Shown: positions 21,303 through 24,540 of the stretch, in pieces
How positions within the stretch are numbered: position 1 is the first letter of the stretch
How the letters are laid out: each line of letters starts with the position of its first letter
Assembly (NCBI GenBank): GCA_900544195.1
Contig: UQUJ01000048.1
Span: 1-24,540 of the forward strand
Length of the DNA stretch: 24,540 bases
Direction of reading: 5' to 3'
Source of the DNA: an uncultured Alistipes sp.
GTDB lineage: Bacteria > Bacteroidota > Bacteroidia > Bacteroidales > UBA932
Notes under the pieces: generated by a model
Seen by the model: only the letters and a program-made list of their open reading frames with translations
The model's database searches: none
Told to the model about the DNA's origin: nothing
Program-made: the position numbers and the translations under genes

Positions 21303-22763
21303 TCACCCGACCACCTCTTCGATGGATTTGATGCCGTCGCGGGAGAGGTCGATGCGGAAGCGCTTGAACTCGGCGGTGTTGTCGTACTGGTACTGGAGGA
21401 CGAGGTTTAGGTAATAGTCACGGTCACAATCAACGGTCTGGATGGATCCATCGTCGCCGAGGGTGCGCATCAGGACGCTCGGGTCGTCCATCTTCTTGAT
21501 GAAATTGGTGACATTCAGGCGGATGATGTCATTGATGCCGCTGAAAGAATATTCAGAATTAGCCTGAAGCTTGTCCCTGTCGATGTGGACGGACTTGCGG
21601 TAGAGGATGATCTTCTCGGCGGTGACGTTGCTGCTCTCGACCTCGGTGAGGTGCGAGCTGTTGCGAAGGGTCATCACATCGGCGGGAACCTTTTCCGGCT
21701 CGATGAAGTCCACGCCCTCCTTCAGCCAGCCGAGCTCGGTGTCCTTGTGGATGATCTTCGCCTTGTTGTCGAAGTACTTGCTGCCGACACGGTGGGCGAA
21801 ATAGTAACGCATCAGCTCCTTGATGCGGTCTTTCAGCATATAACTGATAATGAGAGCGATAAACAGCGGAAGGGTCAGCGAGCCGAACTTCTTCTGGAAG
21901 GCGAAGCTCACCACGGTGGCGAACAACATCGCCAGACCGGCGGCGATGCTGAAATAAAGCTGCTCCACGATCACCCCGTCCCGCCGCTTAGGAGCGCGGA
22001 GGTAAAGGTCGCTCTCGATGTACTTTTTCAGGATGCTGAAGCGATGAATGAATATGCGGTTGTGCAGCCGGTCATCTTTCCGGATCTCCGGGTAGCCGAG
22101 CTGCCTCATATGCTTCCCGATCCTGCGGTAAAGCGCCGTCGCCTTGCCGGCCAACTCATCCAACTTCCTGCCTCTCAGCCACTCGATGAGTTCAAGAATA
22201 TGCTTGCAGGTGATGTCGCAAATGAATTCGTCCCCGGAAAGGTACATCCTCATCACGCCCTCTGGAACGGTCGGAGCGTTGATGATGGTGCGCAGTCCGA
22301 CATATTCATCACAGATTTTTCCGGCGTTGCGGATGAAGCCATCGCACAGGGTCTCCGTGTCCGAGCCGATGCGGTTCTGCTTGATGTGCGCCAATTCGTC
22401 GCGCAGGGCGCTTTTGACGATGGCCGCGAACATCTTGATCTGGTACTCATATTCAGAGATCAGGGTACGGGTCGGGTTGGACGCCATCTGGATGAACGCC
22501 TCGCGGATGTTGCGAAGAGGCAACGCCGGGCCTTCCACTATCTCGCGGAGCAGGAAAACGGGGGTGATCAGGCGGATGTTCGACTTTACATCCTGGTAGA
22601 ACATATCCTTTGGATAGGTGGCCCTGTTTATGTCGAGACTGCCGGGCACAAAGAACCACATCGCCAGAGAGAAGTCGTTCATCCGCAGTTTCTTGCGGGT
22701 GACGAAGCCGACTTTCAGCTCTATCGAGTAGCGGTCGTGGATTCTGGTGTCAATCTCGATCAT
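21303..22763 (-). CDS. Conserved membrane protein of unknown function
   Basis: From ATG 22763 the product is 486 residues (MIEIDTRIHDRYSIELKVGF); an ATG at 22781 adds six residues. I recall similar proteins in other Bacteroidota starting near this point, but no function. Residues 1-260 are soluble and mostly helical, with many charged residues. Two membrane segments lie at about 267-289 (QLYFSIAAGLAMLFATVVSF) and 295-310 (LTLPLFIALIISYML). The C-terminal third is soluble and rich in beta-strand character (EKIILYRKSVHIDRDKL, YYLNLVLQYQYDNT). There is no signal peptide, nucleotide-binding motif or catalytic signature. It follows the transporter gene on the same strand at a distance of 86 bases and may be co-transcribed with it. 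Confidence 0.75.
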   Translation of the reverse strand: MIEIDTRIHDRYSIELKVGFVTRKKLRMNDFSLAMWFFVPGSLDINRATYPKDMFYQDVKSNIRLITPVFLLREIVEGPALPLRNIREAFIQMASNPTRTLISEYEYQIKMFAAIVKSALRDELAHIKQNRIGSDTETLCDGFIRNAGKICDEYVGLRTIINAPTVPEGVMRMYLSGDEFICDITCKHILELIEWLRGRKLDELAGKATALYRRIGKHMRQLGYPEIRKDDRLHNRIFIHRFSILKKYIESDLYLRAPKRRDGVIVEQLYFSIAAGLAMLFATVVSFAFQKKFGSLTLPLFIALIISYMLKDRIKELMRYYFAHRVGSKYFDNKAKIIHKDTELGWLKEGVDFIEPEKVPADVMTLRNSSHLTEVESSNVTAEKIILYRKSVHIDRDKLQANSEYSFSGINDIIRLNVTNFIKKMDDPSVLMRTLGDDGSIQTVDCDRDYYLNLVLQYQYDNTAEFKRFRIDLSRDGIKSIEEVVG

Positions 22764-22802
22764 AACAAAAAACCGCCTCATTCTTCACCGTCCGCCATAA
22801 CG

Positions 22803-22829
22803 ATGCGGCTTTCAAAAAAGCCTAGGCAT
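22803..22829 (-). terminator. Hairpin after the transporter gene
   Basis: GGCTTT/AAAGCC encloses a CAAA loop, and ATGC/GCAT extends it past a three-base TAG bulge. It begins 21 bases after the transporter stop. It lacks a following T-run, so read-through into the next gene is likely. Confidence 0.45.
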
Positions 22830-22849
22830 ACATTTGCGAATATAACAAA

Positions 22850-24433
22850 TTATCCCACAAAGAACAAACCCGGGGTGATGCCGAGCCATTTGAGGACGGT
22901 CTCGCCCCAAAGGAGGATTATCAGCCAGGAGATGGTCATCATCGTGATGCCGAACTTGAAGGCGTCCGTCATACTGTACTGGTTGGTGTTGTACAGAAGG
23001 GCGGCTGGCTTGCTGTTGAACGGCAGCACATAGACGTGCTCGATCAGCATCGAGACAGGAAGCGCGAGGCTGATGACCGGATAGCCGAACCGTTCGGCTA
23101 TGCCCATCGAGATCGGCACGAAGATCATCGTCCTGATGGTCTTGGACTGGAAGACCAGACCTGAGTACATCATCAGGAAGGTCAGGATGACGTACAGCAC
23201 CCAAAACGGAGTGTTGTCGGTGATGCCCATTGAGTCGAAGGCCGCGTTTACCATCGTGCCGGGCAGACCGGTGATGTTCAAGCCGGCTCCCAAGGTGTAG
23301 GCTCCTGCGGAGAACAGCATCAGATGCCACGGGATGTCAACGTCGTTCCATTTCACGACCCCGATTCCCGGCATCAGGGCGATCACGGCACCGATGAAGG
23401 CCACGGTCGTGGCGTCGATCCCGTGCAGGCTGTCAGTACACCAAAGGATAAGGACACCCATGAATATTCCAACGGCCTTCCATTCCTCGACGGTCATCCT
23501 GCCCATCGCGTCCAGTTCGGTTTTCAGACGCTCCAGACCGCCGTCAATCTGCGGCTTTTGCTCGTCCTTCTTCATCGGGAAGAACACGTACATCCCCATC
23601 AGAAGACTGATGATCAGAATCAGGAAACTCATCGGGCCGCAGGACACCAGCCAGTCCGAGTAACCGAACTGGCTCGCCCCGGCGGCGCCGAAGATCAAGG
23701 AGATGGCCAACAGGTGGGCGCCGCTTCCGGTGTAGAAGGCATTCGCTCCGATGTTCACTTGGAACAGATTCTGGATCACGAGGTTGCGCCCGAAATTGTT
23801 TCGGTGACCGTCAGACGCTCCGTAGATGGCGCAGACAACCATGAAGATCGGAAGCATTATCGTGGCCTTGACGGTCGTGGCGGAGATGAACATCGATAGC
23901 ACGATGTTGATTATGAGGAAACTCCACAGGACTCCCTTAGCGGTCTTGCCGAACTTGATCACGAACCACATCGCAAGGCGTTTGGCGAACTTGGTCTTGA
24001 CAAGCATCGAGGCGAGCACGAAGGAAAGGATATTCAGCCACATCACCGGATGTCCCAGCTGGGCGAAGGCCTCCTTCTGGGTCGTGACACCGCAGAGGAC
24101 GATGAGCAGGATGATGATCAGCGAGGTGAGATAGTTCGGAATCGCCTCGGTCATCCAAAGGATAAGGCCCGCCGTGAATATGGCCAACATCGCATAGTTG
24201 GACCTTATGAACGCGGGCAGGCCTATCTCGTTCAGCCGTGCCAGGGCCTTTCCCGACACGGATTCAGCGGTGAGGCTGTCGATGAAGCCGAAATGTCCGA
24301 ACCAGTAGATAAGGACAAAGGCAAGTATGGCGAGCGGGCCGCCGAGACGCGCCATCCAGATCTCGAAGCCGCTTTTCTGCATCTTCGGAAGCTTTTCGAG
24401 GCGGTAGTTGTTCATATCCAGAGGGTCTGACAT
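22850..24433 (-). CDS. DASS/SLC13-type anion transporter
   Basis: The 527-residue polytopic protein has about 12 hydrophobic segments in the layout of the divalent anion:sodium symporter family, whose members move succinate, malate, 2-oxoglutarate, citrate or tartrate. The two inverted halves are visible: LWMTEAIPNYLTSLIIILL with VMWLNILSFVLASMLVKTKFAKRLA in the first, and LILWCTDSLHGIDATTVAFIGAVIALMPG with PWHLMLFSAGAYTLGAGL in the second. The helical-hairpin tips that usually read SNT are here SATT (MFISATTVKATIMLP) and NSKP (VLPFNSKPAALLYNT), so the ion/substrate site is divergent. Citrate import for the lyase operon is plausible but only from context. ATG 24433 gives a 30-residue cytoplasmic start. 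Confidence 0.85.
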   Translation of the reverse strand: MSDPLDMNNYRLEKLPKMQKSGFEIWMARLGGPLAILAFVLIYWFGHFGFIDSLTAESVSGKALARLNEIGLPAFIRSNYAMLAIFTAGLILWMTEAIPNYLTSLIIILLIVLCGVTTQKEAFAQLGHPVMWLNILSFVLASMLVKTKFAKRLAMWFVIKFGKTAKGVLWSFLIINIVLSMFISATTVKATIMLPIFMVVCAIYGASDGHRNNFGRNLVIQNLFQVNIGANAFYTGSGAHLLAISLIFGAAGASQFGYSDWLVSCGPMSFLILIISLLMGMYVFFPMKKDEQKPQIDGGLERLKTELDAMGRMTVEEWKAVGIFMGVLILWCTDSLHGIDATTVAFIGAVIALMPGIGVVKWNDVDIPWHLMLFSAGAYTLGAGLNITGLPGTMVNAAFDSMGITDNTPFWVLYVILTFLMMYSGLVFQSKTIRTMIFVPISMGIAERFGYPVISLALPVSMLIEHVYVLPFNSKPAALLYNTNQYSMTDAFKFGITMMTISWLIILLWGETVLKWLGITPGLFFVG

Positions 24434-24449
24434 ATTCGTGAATATTTTA

Positions 24450-24469
24450 AGTAAGCGTTAAAAAATAAG
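24450..24469 (+). repeat. Second copy of the AGTAAGCGTTAAAAAATAAG word
   Basis: This 20-mer matches the reverse complement of 6932-6953 except for A-run length (six against eight). Flanks are not similar. It lies upstream of the transporter gene. Confidence 0.5.
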
Positions 24470-24522
24470 TTGAACTAAATTTTTATCAGATTTATGAGGA
24501 TAGATTTCTTTTGGAAGAAGGA

Positions 24523-24539
24523 GTGTACTGGAGGTACAC
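24523..24539. repeat. Inverted repeat GTGTAC-TGGAG-GTACAC at the window edge
   Basis: A perfect six-base stem with a five-base loop ends one base before the window does. It may be part of a longer structure or element that continues beyond it. Confidence 0.5.
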
Positions 24540-24540
24540 G

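Noticed and set aside
21585..23033. Long plus-strand frame (482 codons) opposite the membrane protein
   Set aside because: Same shadow composition; it spans an intergenic hairpin and parts of two minus-strand genes, with no recognisable domain.

Overview
The window comes from an anaerobic member of the Bacteroidota, most likely order Bacteroidales. Evidence is the set of TAnnTTTG promoter elements with TTTG about 20 bases upstream, the absence of Shine-Dalgarno sites, a Bacteroides-type aconitase next to a eukaryotic-type NADP isocitrate dehydrogenase, an anaerobic sulfatase-maturating enzyme, and outer-membrane beta-barrel proteins. Coding DNA is moderately GC-rich and the intergenic DNA is AT-rich. 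I do not assign a genus.

Layout. Positions 1-1030 are accessory debris: one small uncharacterised gene, a 72-bp tandem duplication, a triplicated 17-mer and a small MITE-like element. Positions 1031-6812 (minus) are a glycan-use block: GH31 glycosidase, GH3 beta-glucosidase lipoprotein and a beta-barrel outer-membrane protein. Positions 6914-7287 look like remnant repeat DNA. Positions 7288-8193 (minus) are a membrane protein plus winged-helix regulator pair with a good promoter. Positions 8285-8820 are non-coding and hold a long hairpin, a REP-like hairpin and a 15-copy array of 12-bp units. Positions 8885-17487 (minus) are the centrepiece, one apparent operon citD-citE-citF-citX-citC/citG fusion-acn-icd, with a textbook promoter at 17657-17688, a perfect 16-bp palindrome in its leader and a strong hairpin at its end. 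Positions 17680-17930 hold a truncated GyrI-like domain. Then come a PAP2 phosphatase with a C-terminal barrel (17934-19277, minus), a decayed AAA ATPase locus reduced to its operators, promoter and C-terminal tail (19455-19750, plus), the sulfatase-maturase (19756-21072, plus), a conserved membrane protein of unknown function (21303-22763, minus) and a DASS/SLC13-type anion transporter (22850-24433, minus).

How the genes work together. From general knowledge, Bacteroides species carry acn and icd with citrate synthase to make 2-oxoglutarate. Here the position of citrate synthase is taken by a complete citrate lyase and its maturation enzymes. Citrate could therefore be split to oxaloacetate and acetate and also be oxidised to 2-oxoglutarate, or the acn/icd arm could run reductively into the lyase. 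The DASS transporter 5 kb upstream may supply citrate or another dicarboxylate/tricarboxylate. Across the whole window the heptamer TGAATAT (core GAATAT) is strikingly over-represented on both strands, in and between genes.
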